From the NCBI GenBank assembly GCA_020532545.1, contig JAJBAW010000022.1, positions 1-43,018 on the forward strand: 43,018 nt of DNA, read 5' to 3'. The position numbers and the translations under genes are program-made. Each line of letters starts with the position of its first letter. The stretch's first letter is position 1. The notes below the pieces were generated by a model. It did not search any database. It was given only the letters and a program-made list of their open reading frames with translations, and was not told where the DNA came from. Below are positions 18,074 to 27,357 of this stretch, piece after piece. The DNA comes from Candidatus Cloacimonadota bacterium (GTDB taxonomy: Bacteria; Cloacimonadota; Cloacimonadia; Cloacimonadales; Cloacimonadaceae).

Positions 18074-18144
18074 CTCTGCAGGCGAGACGACTGCAATCCA
18101 GCGCTGCCAAGCTCCAACTCTGCCGGCGAGACGACTGCAATCCA
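18074..18144. repeat. 27-bp direct repeat, two copies, 44 bases apart
   Basis: Copies at 18074-18100 and 18118-18144 begin CTCTGC(A/C)GGCGAGACGA and end CTGCAATCCA, differing at one base. They lie in the non-coding 17747-18434 stretch. Downstream, 18185-18220 contains the short phrases TCCGTGT and AATCC several times. No gene is credible here. Confidence 0.8.
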
Positions 18145-18329
18145 ATAACTCCCCCATCGAATCTATCGGCGATTACGCTCTTTATCCGTGTCAATCCGCC
18201 CAATCCCTACAATCCGTGTGACTATTCTTTTGTTTACTGCACGCACCAGCCCAAGCTGTTGCTACAGCCGGATAAATCCAGCGTTACGGGCTTTTGTGAA
18301 AAATAGCTGGGGGACTCCCATCATTTGTA

Positions 18330-18358
18330 TTGACGAAAATGATAGCTTGCGATAATTT
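18330..18358 (+). promoter_or_regulatory. Sigma-70-type promoter for the dapA operon
   Basis: TTGACG (18330-18335), a 17-base spacer and TAATTT (18353-18358). Transcription would begin about 70 bases before dapA. A TATAAT also occurs at 18403-18408 but without a good upstream hexamer and too close to the start codon. Confidence 0.5.
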
Positions 18359-18434
18359 GCTTTAATAGTGATTTTCTGCTGATTGTAATCGGAAAGAAAG
18401 GCTATAATAATATCGCATGATCATGGAGGATAAG

Positions 18435-19310
18435 ATGTTACAAGGATCATACGTTGCACTGGTCACGCCTTTTAAAAATGGCGGCATAGATTGGAACGCC
18501 CTGGAAGGCTTGATCCAGTATCATCTGGACGAAGGCACCAATGGCATATTGCTCTTGGGCACCACGGCTGAGACCGCTGCTTTGGCTCAGGATGAAAAAG
18601 ACACCCTGCTCAGATTTGCTATGCAGAAGATTGACGGCAAAGTACCTGTCATGATCGGCACCGGCACGAACAATCTCTCCCAGACCCTGGCCAACACACA
18701 AAAAGCCAAGGATTTGGAAGCAGATTATGCTTTGATAATCACACCTTATTATATCAAGCCCACTCAAAACGGGATGTATGAATACTTTAAACAAATCGCC
18801 GATACGGTGGATATCCCGATCGTAATTTACAACGTCCCCGGACGCACCGGTATAAATATCGCCGCTGAAACTGTGGTCAAACTGGCGCGGGATTGCAAGA
18901 ACATCATTGGCGTCAAAGAAGCCAGTGGGAATGTGGTTCAGGCCACCAAAATCATTCGTGATGCGCCGGCCGGTTTTTCCCTGATGTGCGGAGAAGACGC
19001 ACTCAATCTGCCTTTGATGGCGATCGGTGCCAAAGGCTGCATTTCAGTGACCGCCAATGTGGCACCCCGCCTAATGAGCGAGCATATCGCCAGTTGTCTG
19101 AAAGGGGATTTTGCCACTGCTGCTAAACAGCACGGCCATCTGGCCTTGCTCAATGAACTGATGTTTATCGAGACCAATCCCATCCCAGCCAAAGAGGCTC
19201 TGTGCCTGATGGGCAAGATCGAGGCCGAATTCCGCTCTCCGATCTGCAGGCTGCAAGCCCACAACCTTACGCTGCTCAGTGCAGGTCTCAAGACCTACAA
19301 ATTAATCTGA
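18435..19310 (+). CDS. dapA: 4-hydroxy-tetrahydrodipicolinate synthase
   Basis: 291 residues from the ATG at 18435, which has GGAGGA at 18425-18430; the in-frame ATG at 18417 overlaps that site. The enzyme condenses pyruvate with aspartate semialdehyde, the first committed step of lysine and diaminopimelate synthesis in the cytoplasm. The Schiff-base lysine is Lys161 (GVKEASG), the catalytic tyrosine is Tyr132 (IYNVPGRTG), and GTTAET around residues 43-47 corresponds to the family GTTGE motif. Length is normal for DapA. Related N-acetylneuraminate lyases share the fold, but the opening LQGSYVALVTPF and the overall pattern favour DapA. No other lysine gene is adjacent; the next gene is a protease 26 bases downstream. 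Confidence 0.93.
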   Translation: MLQGSYVALVTPFKNGGIDWNALEGLIQYHLDEGTNGILLLGTTAETAALAQDEKDTLLRFAMQKIDGKVPVMIGTGTNNLSQTLANTQKAKDLEADYALIITPYYIKPTQNGMYEYFKQIADTVDIPIVIYNVPGRTGINIAAETVVKLARDCKNIIGVKEASGNVVQATKIIRDAPAGFSLMCGEDALNLPLMAIGAKGCISVTANVAPRLMSEHIASCLKGDFATAAKQHGHLALLNELMFIETNPIPAKEALCLMGKIEAEFRSPICRLQAHNLTLLSAGLKTYKLI

Positions 19311-19336
19311 TAATAATAGAAAACTAAGGATAGAAC

Positions 19337-22264
19337 ATGACAAAGAAAATCCAGACAAAGCATGGTTTTGAGCTGGTTCAAACCCAGGAAATCAATGAGC
19401 TCAATGCTACTTATCACCGCTATGTACACAAGAAAAGCGGTGCAGAACTGATCCATTTGGCTTGTGAAGACAACAACAAGGCTTTTAATATCGCCTTCAA
19501 AACCATCCCGGAAGACGATACCGGTTGCCCCCATATCATGGAACACTCCGTGCTCAATGGCTCCAAAAACTACCCTGCCAAAGGCACTTTTATGGAGCTG
19601 ATCAAAGGCAGCCTGAATACCTTCATCAATGCTATGACTTCCTCGGATTGGACCTCATATCCGGTGGCCTCCACCAATGACAAAGACTTTATGAACCTGG
19701 TGAAGGTCTATCTGGATGCCGTACTGCGCCCCAGAATCTATGAAGAACCCATGATCATGGATCAGGAAGGCTGGCACTATGAGCTGTTTCAGGCCGATGA
19801 TGAACTGAAATACAAGGGCGTGGTTTACAACGAGATGAAAGGTGCCTTTTCCTCTGTGGATAGCATCGTAAACAGATTCTGCCAACACACCCAATTCCCG
19901 GATACCCCCTATGGCTTTGAAAGCGGGGGCGATCCCGATGCGATCCCGAAGCTCACTCACGAGAAGTTTCTGGCTTTTCATCAGAAATATTACCATCCTT
20001 CCAATAGCAAAATCTGGCTTTATGGAGATATGGACATCGAGGCCTGTCTGAAGCTGATCGATGGCGAATACCTCTCTGAATTTGATGATCCGGGGATTCG
20101 TCTGGAATTTCCAGCCCAAAAGCCCTTCCCCCAGCCCCAAAAGCTGAACCATCAGTATCCTTTGGCAGACGATCAAAGCCCGGAAGGTCAATACTATCTG
20201 GCCTTGAATTATACCTATGGCAAGATCACAGACGACGCTCTGGTCTCACAAGCGCAATTGCTCACAGAGCTCTTGATGCTGACGCCTGCCTCGCCACTCA
20301 AAGCGGCAATCCGGGAATCCGGCTTGTGCAAAGATTCGCAGATTTCCATGGCGAGCGACATCCTGCAGCCCACGATCAGCATCATTTGCAAACAGGTCAA
20401 AAAAGAGGATCTGCAGACTCTCAGTACGCTCATCAAAACAGAGATGAAGCGCATTGTAAAAGAAGGATTTGAACAGAAGCTGATAGAAGCGCTGATCAAT
20501 TCCAAAGAGTTCTTCCTGCGTGAAGCCCAAATGCAAGGCTTCCCCAAGGGGCTGTTTTACAATCTGCACTGCTTTGGACTGTGGAATCATGGCGGCGACC
20601 CCATCGATCTGCTGGCCTTTGAAGGCTACCTCGCGCACTTGCGCAAAGGGCTGAAAGAGCCGGTCTATGAAGAGCTGCTGGATAAGTTTTTCCTCAGCAA
20701 TCCCCACAGCTCTGAGATCCACTTTGAGCCTGTACCCGGCTTGATCGCTGTGCAGGATGCCCAGATCAAGGCGGAGCTTGCCGCATATAAGAAGACTCTG
20801 AGCCCTGAGCAAATTCAAGATTTGATTTCTTACAATGAAAAGCTGAAAATCTGGCAAGAAGAACCGGATAACGAAGAAGACCTACTCAAAATCCCGCTGC
20901 TCAGTCTGGACGATGTCGATCCCCAGACTCCTCCCATGCCTTGTGAAGAGGAAGCCCGCGCAGGATATACCCTGCTCAAGCATCCTCTGCAAACCAATGG
21001 CATCTTGTATCTCAAGGTCTATTTTGATCTGGCGCATGCAAATCAGCTGAATCTGCCCTGGCTGAAGCTCTATACCCAGCTTTTGGGGCAACTAAATACA
21101 GAGCTTTACAGCTATGGTGATCTGGAAAATGAGATCCGTAATTATACCGGGGGAATCAAACTGGGCATCGATGTCATGAATAGCTATCAGACGCCGGATG
21201 AGATCATGCCGAAATTGATCCTCTCAGGTAAAGCAGTGGCCGATAAGATCCCCAAGCTGATGGAACTCTCGGCAGAATATGCCTTGAAACCCATCTTTGA
21301 CAATCCCGCCCGGCTCAAATCCTTAATTCGCGAAATCAAGGCCAGCACCGAGGAATTTGTGATTATGCGCGGGGTAACGGTTGCCATCAATCGCATGTTT
21401 GCCCCCTTCTCACAGCTTCATAGCTGGAAGGACAAGATCACAGGCCTGGATTATCTGCATTTCCTTTACGAGCTGGAAAGCAAAATAGACGAAGATATCG
21501 ATAAGATCATCGGAGAATTGCAATGGGTTCAGGAGCATTTCTTCAGCATCCACAAAGCCATCATCAGCCTCACCGCAGATGAAGAGCTGATGCCAAAGGC
21601 TATATCAGAGCTGAAAATCCTCACCGAACAGATTTCAAAAGAGAGCTTTGAGCCTGTAGCCCACGGCTTTGAAACCAGAGTAATAAACGAAGGTATCTCT
21701 GCCCCTGTCAAGATTCAATATGTGGTAAAAGGCGGCAATTACTTCCGCAAGGGTTACCCTTATTCCGGCAGACTGAGAGTACTCTCCAATATCCTCAGCA
21801 ATGAATATATCTACAAGGAATTACGCGTGAAAGGCGGAGCTTATGGAGGAGGAGCCGGATTTACCCTGGACGGATACCAGTTCTTCTATTCCTACCGCGA
21901 TCCTAACCTTCGGGAAACCCTTGAGGTCTATGATAGCGTGCCAGATTTTATCCGCTCATTCAAATGTTCCAAACGCGAAATGGATAAGTATATCCTCGGT
22001 GATATCTCTCAATTGGACTACCCCAAGACCCCTGAAGCCACAGGCCTGCAGTCTGATATGGATTACCTCACCGGGTTTACCCATGCAGACCGGCAGCAGA
22101 TTCGCGATGAAGTATTGGCTACCAAGCTGGAAGATTTGCGCGTCTATGCCGATATGATCCAGGCTCTTATGGAGCAGAATCAATATGCGATTCTGGGTAA
22201 TGAGGCCAATATCAGAGCTGCGGCAGATCTCTTTGATGAGATCACGCCTGTATTCAAGAAGTGA
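19337..22264 (+). CDS. M16C metalloprotease (presequence-protease-like)
   Basis: 975 residues, the length of the PreP/M16C group, which folds as two similar halves around a chamber and degrades short peptides. The inverted zinc motif HxxEH is His66-Ile-Met-Glu69-His70, and the third zinc ligand is probably Glu166 in VVYNEMKGAF. The second half keeps the GNYFRKGYPYSG and LRVKGGAYGGGAGF segments typical of substrate binding. There is no signal peptide, so it is probably cytoplasmic, where it would clear peptides. Its stop codon overlaps the GTG start of rsgA by four bases (GTGA), suggesting translational coupling. Confidence 0.9.
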   Translation: MTKKIQTKHGFELVQTQEINELNATYHRYVHKKSGAELIHLACEDNNKAFNIAFKTIPEDDTGCPHIMEHSVLNGSKNYPAKGTFMELIKGSLNTFINAMTSSDWTSYPVASTNDKDFMNLVKVYLDAVLRPRIYEEPMIMDQEGWHYELFQADDELKYKGVVYNEMKGAFSSVDSIVNRFCQHTQFPDTPYGFESGGDPDAIPKLTHEKFLAFHQKYYHPSNSKIWLYGDMDIEACLKLIDGEYLSEFDDPGIRLEFPAQKPFPQPQKLNHQYPLADDQSPEGQYYLALNYTYGKITDDALVSQAQLLTELLMLTPASPLKAAIRESGLCKDSQISMASDILQPTISIICKQVKKEDLQTLSTLIKTEMKRIVKEGFEQKLIEALINSKEFFLREAQMQGFPKGLFYNLHCFGLWNHGGDPIDLLAFEGYLAHLRKGLKEPVYEELLDKFFLSNPHSSEIHFEPVPGLIAVQDAQIKAELAAYKKTLSPEQIQDLISYNEKLKIWQEEPDNEEDLLKIPLLSLDDVDPQTPPMPCEEEARAGYTLLKHPLQTNGILYLKVYFDLAHANQLNLPWLKLYTQLLGQLNTELYSYGDLENEIRNYTGGIKLGIDVMNSYQTPDEIMPKLILSGKAVADKIPKLMELSAEYALKPIFDNPARLKSLIREIKASTEEFVIMRGVTVAINRMFAPFSQLHSWKDKITGLDYLHFLYELESKIDEDIDKIIGELQWVQEHFFSIHKAIISLTADEELMPKAISELKILTEQISKESFEPVAHGFETRVINEGISAPVKIQYVVKGGNYFRKGYPYSGRLRVLSNILSNEYIYKELRVKGGAYGGGAGFTLDGYQFFYSYRDPNLRETLEVYDSVPDFIRSFKCSKREMDKYILGDISQLDYPKTPEATGLQSDMDYLTGFTHADRQQIRDEVLATKLEDLRVYADMIQALMEQNQYAILGNEANIRAAADLFDEITPVFKK

Positions 22265-23337
22265 AACAAAAAGACAAGAAACGAAAGGCATCTTATACTG
22301 GCAGGTTGAAAAATGTCGACCTGCCAGACATTGAAGCCTTGGGTGAAATCCTGGATGAAGAGCGCGAGACCACTACCTATAAAACCGCCCGCATAGCCGA
22401 AAAACGAGACAAAAGCTATAAAAGCGGAATGGATCTGCAAAAGGGACGCGTGATGGCTGTGATGAGCAACTACCAATGCCAGGTGCAGCTTCAGGATGAA
22501 GAAATTACAGCCTCTATAGGAGGCCGGCTGAAGCAATTTCTGTATAAAAGCACCACCATGCTCGTGGTGGGAGACTACGTCGAAATCGATATGTCTTTGG
22601 AGCCGGACTATAGAATCGAGAATATCCTGCCCCGTAAAAACAGACTGAGCCGCTACGACTCCGGCAGCTTTCAAAAAGAGATTCTGGTGGCGGCAAATAT
22701 CGACCAATTAGTGATTACCAGCTCTTGGCGGATGCCAATGTATAAGCCGGGACTCATAGATCGCTTTCTGATTTTGGCTGCAATTCACAAGATCAAACCT
22801 CTGATCGTGATCAATAAAATCGACCTTTGCGAGGACACTGAAGAGCTGGCAGAAGGCATTGCCTATTACCAGGAATCAGGCTTTAAGGTGATTTTGACCT
22901 CCACAGTAAGCAAAGCAGGGATTGATGAGCTAAAAGCCGAACTGAAGGACAAGGATTCAGTATTCTCCGGACACTCCGGAGCCGGCAAAAGCTCTCTGAT
23001 CAACTGCCTGCAACCGGGACTGGAGCTTATCACCGCTGAGGTGAGTGACTTCAATGAGAAGGGTAAACACACCACCACTCAGGCCACCATGTTAACCTGG
23101 GATTTTGGCGGACACCTCATCGATACCCCGGGAATTAAAACTGCGTATTTGCACCGCGACGATATCGATCTGATGCCCAAGCTTTTTCCAGGCTTTGACC
23201 GCTTTTATCCGGCTTGCCGCTTTCGGGATTGCAGCCACGTCGAGGAAGAGGGTTGTGCCATTCTGCAGGCCTTGGAATCCGGTGAGATGGACCCGGACCG
23301 CTATGAATCTTACCGCTGGATTATGGAAAATCTATGA
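22261..23337 (+). CDS. rsgA: Ribosome small-subunit-dependent GTPase A
   Basis: 358 residues, GTG start in a GTGA overlap with the protease gene. RsgA (YjeQ) is a late 30S assembly factor with a circularly permuted GTPase. An OB-fold (about 58-125) is followed by G4 NKID (185-188), G1 GHSGAGKS (237-244), a threonine-rich G2 (271-273) and G3 DTPG (288-291). The C-terminal zinc finger is Cys319, Cys324, His326, Cys332. The first 55 or so residues, rich in Lys, Arg and Glu, form an N-terminal extension ahead of the OB fold. It overlaps nadK by ATGA. Confidence 0.95.
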   Translation: MKQKDKKRKASYTGRLKNVDLPDIEALGEILDEERETTTYKTARIAEKRDKSYKSGMDLQKGRVMAVMSNYQCQVQLQDEEITASIGGRLKQFLYKSTTMLVVGDYVEIDMSLEPDYRIENILPRKNRLSRYDSGSFQKEILVAANIDQLVITSSWRMPMYKPGLIDRFLILAAIHKIKPLIVINKIDLCEDTEELAEGIAYYQESGFKVILTSTVSKAGIDELKAELKDKDSVFSGHSGAGKSSLINCLQPGLELITAEVSDFNEKGKHTTTQATMLTWDFGGHLIDTPGIKTAYLHRDDIDLMPKLFPGFDRFYPACRFRDCSHVEEEGCAILQALESGEMDPDRYESYRWIMENL

Positions 23338-24218
23338 GGAATTTTGCCGTCTATATCAATCCTGCTTTTGCAGATAAAACCAGCATCTTCGAGCTCTTGA
23401 TCCGCCTCAGAGCAGAGGACCAAAGCCGCTGCGAAGGCAAACCAGAACTCAGCTTTTATGGCGACATCTCACAGCAGGAGCACTTCCTGGACCCCGTGCA
23501 AGCTGTGGATTTTGACGACCACAGCAAGGTGCCTCCCATAGATTGCATCCTGGTCTTTGGCGGAGATGGCACCATATTGCGGGCCAAGGAATTGGCGCTC
23601 AAGACCGCTGCCCCCATTTTGGGCATCAATCTCGGGTATCTGGGCTTTCTCTCTGAAAGCACCTTGCCTGAAATCAGCGCTTCGATCCGGGATTTGGTGG
23701 ATAGCAGATACAAAATCCTGTCCCGAATGCTGATCATGTGCACCCTGAAACGTGACAAAAAGCAGATACTCCAATATGAGGCTCTCAACGATGCCGTGGT
23801 CTATAAAGGCGAAAATCCGGGCCTCATCAATGTCCGCATCTTCGCTTCCGGGAGCTATGTCTTTGATGCCCGCTGCGATGGCATTGTAGTGAGCACACCT
23901 ACAGGCTCCACGGCTTATTCACTCGCTGCCGGAGGCCCTATCCTGGCTCCGCAGATGAAAGCAATGGTGCTGAGCCCGCTCAACCCCCATCTGCTCACAA
24001 TCCGCCCCCTGGTCTTCCCCGCAGAAGAGAAGCTGATCCTGAAAATCCACAGCCTTTCACAACAGGCCTGGCTGCAGATCGATGGTAACAACGTCTGCCC
24101 CATCCAGGATCAGGATGAGATTCATATCACCGCCTCCAAAAGGCATGTAAACTTTATCAAACTCTCCAAACGCACATTTTACCGCATCCTCCGCAACAAA
24201 ATGCATCTGGGAAAATAA
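23334..24218 (+). CDS. nadK: NAD kinase
   Basis: 294 residues. It phosphorylates NAD to NADP using ATP or polyphosphate in the cytoplasm. The GGDGT motif is at 76-80 with the catalytic Asp78, followed by GINLGYLGFL (97-106), the NDAV motif (152-155) and DGIVVSTPTGSTAYSLAAGG (182-201). Starts in an ATGA overlap with rsgA and shares one base with recN (TAATG). The order nadK-recN is common in bacteria. Confidence 0.96.
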   Translation: MRNFAVYINPAFADKTSIFELLIRLRAEDQSRCEGKPELSFYGDISQQEHFLDPVQAVDFDDHSKVPPIDCILVFGGDGTILRAKELALKTAAPILGINLGYLGFLSESTLPEISASIRDLVDSRYKILSRMLIMCTLKRDKKQILQYEALNDAVVYKGENPGLINVRIFASGSYVFDARCDGIVVSTPTGSTAYSLAAGGPILAPQMKAMVLSPLNPHLLTIRPLVFPAEEKLILKIHSLSQQAWLQIDGNNVCPIQDQDEIHITASKRHVNFIKLSKRTFYRILRNKMHLGK

Positions 24219-25906
24219 TGCTCAGCGAAATCTACATCAAAAACTATATCCTGGTGCCAGAACTGCGCCTGCAAATAGGCGCTGGACTTACCGTGATCTC
24301 TGGAGAAACCGGAGCCGGGAAATCCATCATCGTGGGCTCCATCGGACTGATCTTTGGCGAAAGCGCCGCAGGCCTGGAAGCTTTTGACCTGAGCCAGCCT
24401 ATCTATCTGGAAGCTACTTTCCTGCCCGTTACAGATCCGGAACTAAGGGATTATTTAGAGCAGATCAATACCCCCTCTGAAGAAGAACTGATCCTGGCCC
24501 GTGAGATCTCGGTAGGGGGAAAATCCGCTTATTTTATTGGCGGCAGAAAGGTGAGCGCAGCAGTAATGAAAGGGCTCAAAGCGCTACTGATAGATTTTCA
24601 TCATCAACGCGACCAGCAAAAACTGCTTTCAAACTCCCATCAATTGTATCTGCTGGATCGCTATGCGGACACCATCAAGCTCCGAGAGACTTTTGCCCAG
24701 AGCTTTCGTGAAATCAAAACTCAGCGCCAAGCTTTACAAGACATGATCCGCCAGCAAAATGAGCAGAAGCAAAAACTGGAGCTCTACCGCTATCAGCATG
24801 AAGAGCTGGAAAAAGCTGCCTTGGAAACCGGGGAAGACACCCTTTTAGAACAGGAATACGAGCTTCAAAACAACAGCCTGGAAATCCTGGAGCTCAGCCA
24901 GAGCATGAAGCAAGCAACTTTTGAGAAGGAAGACAGCATCTTCGACCAACTCAGCCTGTACAGCAACAGGCTTCAGGGCTTTAAAACCCTGAACCCCGCT
25001 CTGAACAATGCAGCCCAAGCTTTGGTGGAGGCCATGGAAGCCTTGCGCACTGTAGCTTCCAGTTTATCCGAAATCGGAGACAGCCTGGCCTATGACCCTG
25101 CCCGACTCTCTACCATCGAATCCAGATTGGATGCGATTAACGAGCTTTTACACAAACATAAAGTCAAAACTGTGGAAGAACTTCAACAACTATTTCAGCA
25201 AAGGCGTCAAGAGATCCTGGCTCTGGAAGACTTTGATAAATCGATCGAAGAGCTGGGTGCCAAGGTAGATAGAGGCATCATAGAGCTCATCAAGCTGGCC
25301 GATCTCTTGAGTGATAGAAGGCAGAAAGCTGCCCTAATTCTTGCCCCAGAGCTTGAAAACAGCATCCGCCAATTGGCCATGAAAGATGCAAAGCTACAAA
25401 TTGATATTGACAAAAAACCTCAGCAGGATATCTTACAATCAGATTCCTTGTCTGCCTTTACGGAGAGCGGACAGGATAGGATGGAGATTTTGTTTTCCGC
25501 CAATCCCGGTAGCAGCCTGAAAGCCCTTGCGGCTGTAGCCAGTGGTGGAGAGCTAAGCCGCATCCTCTTGGGAATTAAGGAAGTGCTTGTGGCTCGTGAA
25601 GCTCCCAGACTGCTGATATTAGATGAAATAGATGCCGGAATCGGTGGCAAAGCTGCTGAAAGCGTAGCGGCTTGCATCGGCAAGATTGCCTGCCGTCATC
25701 CTGTTTTGTGCATCACGCATTTGGCGCAGATCGCAGCTCAGGCTGATACTCATATCGCTGTGACGAAAAATAGCGATACCAAAACGACCGTAACCTTGCA
25801 GGTCTTAAGCAAGGCAGAACGCACCAAGGAGTTGGCCAGGATGCTTTCCGGCAAGCTCACTGATGCCGCTTTAAGACATGCTGAAGAACTAAGAAAACTA
25901 TATTAA
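24218..25906 (+). CDS. recN: DNA repair protein RecN
   Basis: 562 residues, standard length. An SMC-like ATPase acting in double-strand break repair. Walker A GETGAGKS is at 29-36. A long coiled coil with Gln/Glu/Leu-rich segments fills about 150-370. The ABC signature region (ASGGELSRILLGIK, near 443-456) and Walker B (LLILDEIDAGIGG, around 464-476) complete the second ATPase half. The family-typical FHHQRDQQKLL follows the first ATPase lobe. Starts on the last base of the nadK stop codon, so it is very probably cotranslated. Confidence 0.95.
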   Translation: MLSEIYIKNYILVPELRLQIGAGLTVISGETGAGKSIIVGSIGLIFGESAAGLEAFDLSQPIYLEATFLPVTDPELRDYLEQINTPSEEELILAREISVGGKSAYFIGGRKVSAAVMKGLKALLIDFHHQRDQQKLLSNSHQLYLLDRYADTIKLRETFAQSFREIKTQRQALQDMIRQQNEQKQKLELYRYQHEELEKAALETGEDTLLEQEYELQNNSLEILELSQSMKQATFEKEDSIFDQLSLYSNRLQGFKTLNPALNNAAQALVEAMEALRTVASSLSEIGDSLAYDPARLSTIESRLDAINELLHKHKVKTVEELQQLFQQRRQEILALEDFDKSIEELGAKVDRGIIELIKLADLLSDRRQKAALILAPELENSIRQLAMKDAKLQIDIDKKPQQDILQSDSLSAFTESGQDRMEILFSANPGSSLKALAAVASGGELSRILLGIKEVLVAREAPRLLILDEIDAGIGGKAAESVAACIGKIACRHPVLCITHLAQIAAQADTHIAVTKNSDTKTTVTLQVLSKAERTKELARMLSGKLTDAALRHAEELRKLY

Positions 25907-25921
25907 AAGAAAGGGGAAGAT

Positions 25922-26833
25922 GTGAGAAAATCTTCAAAAAGCAGAGTAAAAGGTATAGCCATCTTTATCGTGTTTCTGGCAGTAGCAATGACTGCGTATG
26001 AAACCCGTGGCAAAAAGAATAGTGGCCCAAACATGAATTTCAAGCCCAGCGCCAATGAGTTCCATGACCTGCAGTTTATTAACAAAGCTCAGATTGGTTT
26101 TAGCTCGTCCAATATTCCCAAGGCACGGGAAGGCATCAGCAAGATCATTGATAAGTACTCCAAACAGCGCATTCGCAAACAGAATGAAGGCGACTCTGGA
26201 GCTTATGTTTTCTCGATTCCACAAGATAAACTCGATGCTGTGATCGCTGAACTGAAAGCCTACGGCACCGTCGGCCCCCAAACAGAGCAAATTGACATCG
26301 CCTTGGTGAATCTGGATTTTGAAAACGAAAGCAGTAAATCGGCGTCTTACGAAAGCGAGCTCAATGAATTAAACAAGATCCGCCAGCCGTCCAACGTACA
26401 AAACGACCGTAAAGAAGTGTTGCATAGCCTGCTTCAGGAATCCCGCGGTAATTTGGAAAAACTGCGTAACAGCGAAAATGTGCTTTTGTATCTTACCCTC
26501 AGCCCCAAGCAAGTTTCTGGAGGATGGGTTAGCCTGATCAAAGGCATCGCAAAAAGCTTCCTCATATGGCTTGTCACTCTTAGCATCGGCGCTGTCTTGG
26601 TTTTTTATGGCACCAAACTTCTGATGTATTTCCTTGCTGCTCTCGGGATTCGTAGCCCCAGAATGGCGGGAGGAGGCAATTATGGTGGCTATAGCGGCTA
26701 TGGAGGCTACTCAAACTACTCTCGTTACTCTTCCCGATATGGTAATAGCAAACGTAAAATTAAACGTATTTATAAAGACAAAGGCGCCCCTTCAACTCAA
26801 CAAAACGAATCAGAGGACACAAAAAACAAATAA
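25922..26833 (+). CDS. DUF4349-like membrane protein
   Basis: 303 residues, GTG start with GGGGAAG close upstream. A membrane segment lies near 9-24. The extracytoplasmic part (about 40-190) has the DUF4349 pattern: paired comparison of residues (DKYSKQRIRKQNEGDSGAYVFSIP), then VNLDFEN, then a coiled coil (ELNELNKI to NLEKLRNSENVL). A second membrane segment lies near 204-233. The C-terminus is low-complexity, rich in Gly, Tyr and Ser (GGYSGYGGYSNYSRYSSR), then basic. Function of the family is unknown. It sits 15 bases after recN and 15 before an NfeD-like gene, so all are probably in one transcript. Confidence 0.7.
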   Translation: MRKSSKSRVKGIAIFIVFLAVAMTAYETRGKKNSGPNMNFKPSANEFHDLQFINKAQIGFSSSNIPKAREGISKIIDKYSKQRIRKQNEGDSGAYVFSIPQDKLDAVIAELKAYGTVGPQTEQIDIALVNLDFENESSKSASYESELNELNKIRQPSNVQNDRKEVLHSLLQESRGNLEKLRNSENVLLYLTLSPKQVSGGWVSLIKGIAKSFLIWLVTLSIGAVLVFYGTKLLMYFLAALGIRSPRMAGGGNYGGYSGYGGYSNYSRYSSRYGNSKRKIKRIYKDKGAPSTQQNESEDTKNK

Positions 26834-26848
26834 TTTAAGGAGTTTATC

Positions 26849-27295
26849 ATGGCACTGCTTGCCTGGCACATTTGGTTGATACTTGGTATCATCTTTGTAA
26901 TCATCGAGATCTTTGATCCCGCTTTCTTCTTTCTGTCCCTGGGCATCGGTGCCATCGTTACTGGTCTCCTGGCTCTTTTGCCCTTTGTTCAGAGTAATCT
27001 ATGGCTCCAGATCTTCTGTTTTGCCATCATCAGCTTTCTTGGATTCCTTTCTATGCGCCGGCTCGGTAAGAGAGTTTTGGCAAACCCCGGTCCCGAAACC
27101 AATGTTTTTGCCCTCAAGGGACAGCTGGCCTATATAACCCAGGCTATCCCTGCAGATGGCAGAGGCTACGTCAAAGTGGGCGGTGAAGAGTGGGTGGCTA
27201 TTACTGGAGACCACAGCGCTTTAGCGGAAGGGATAAAGGTTGAAATCCTGGATATCGATGGAAATAAGCTCATCGTAAAAGAGACGGACCAATAG
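26849..27295 (+). CDS. NfeD-like membrane protein with C-terminal OB domain
   Basis: 148 residues. Three hydrophobic segments (about 4-24, 29-48, 53-70) precede a soluble OB-fold of about 60 residues (KGQLAYITQAI, GYVKVGGEEWVAI, VEILDIDGNKLIV), the classic short NfeD layout. NfeD proteins usually partner with SPFH/stomatin proteins in membrane quality control; no SPFH gene is present in this window, so the partner is elsewhere or absent. The ribosome site AAGGAG is clear. Confidence 0.85.
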   Translation: MALLAWHIWLILGIIFVIIEIFDPAFFFLSLGIGAIVTGLLALLPFVQSNLWLQIFCFAIISFLGFLSMRRLGKRVLANPGPETNVFALKGQLAYITQAIPADGRGYVKVGGEEWVAITGDHSALAEGIKVEILDIDGNKLIVKETDQ

Positions 27296-27357
27296 ACGAT
27301 TTGCTCCAATATATCCAATAACTAACACAAAGCACTTACTCGTATGGGAGGAACCAC

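Noticed and set aside
17784-18221. Short plus-strand frames in the repeat region
   Set aside because: They are translations of the tandem repeats (KLQV-type periodic peptides) or of low-complexity sequence, without ribosome sites.
20246-20857. 203-codon minus-strand frame inside the M16 protease gene
   Set aside because: Antisense to a well-supported gene with intact motifs; no family features or ribosome site.
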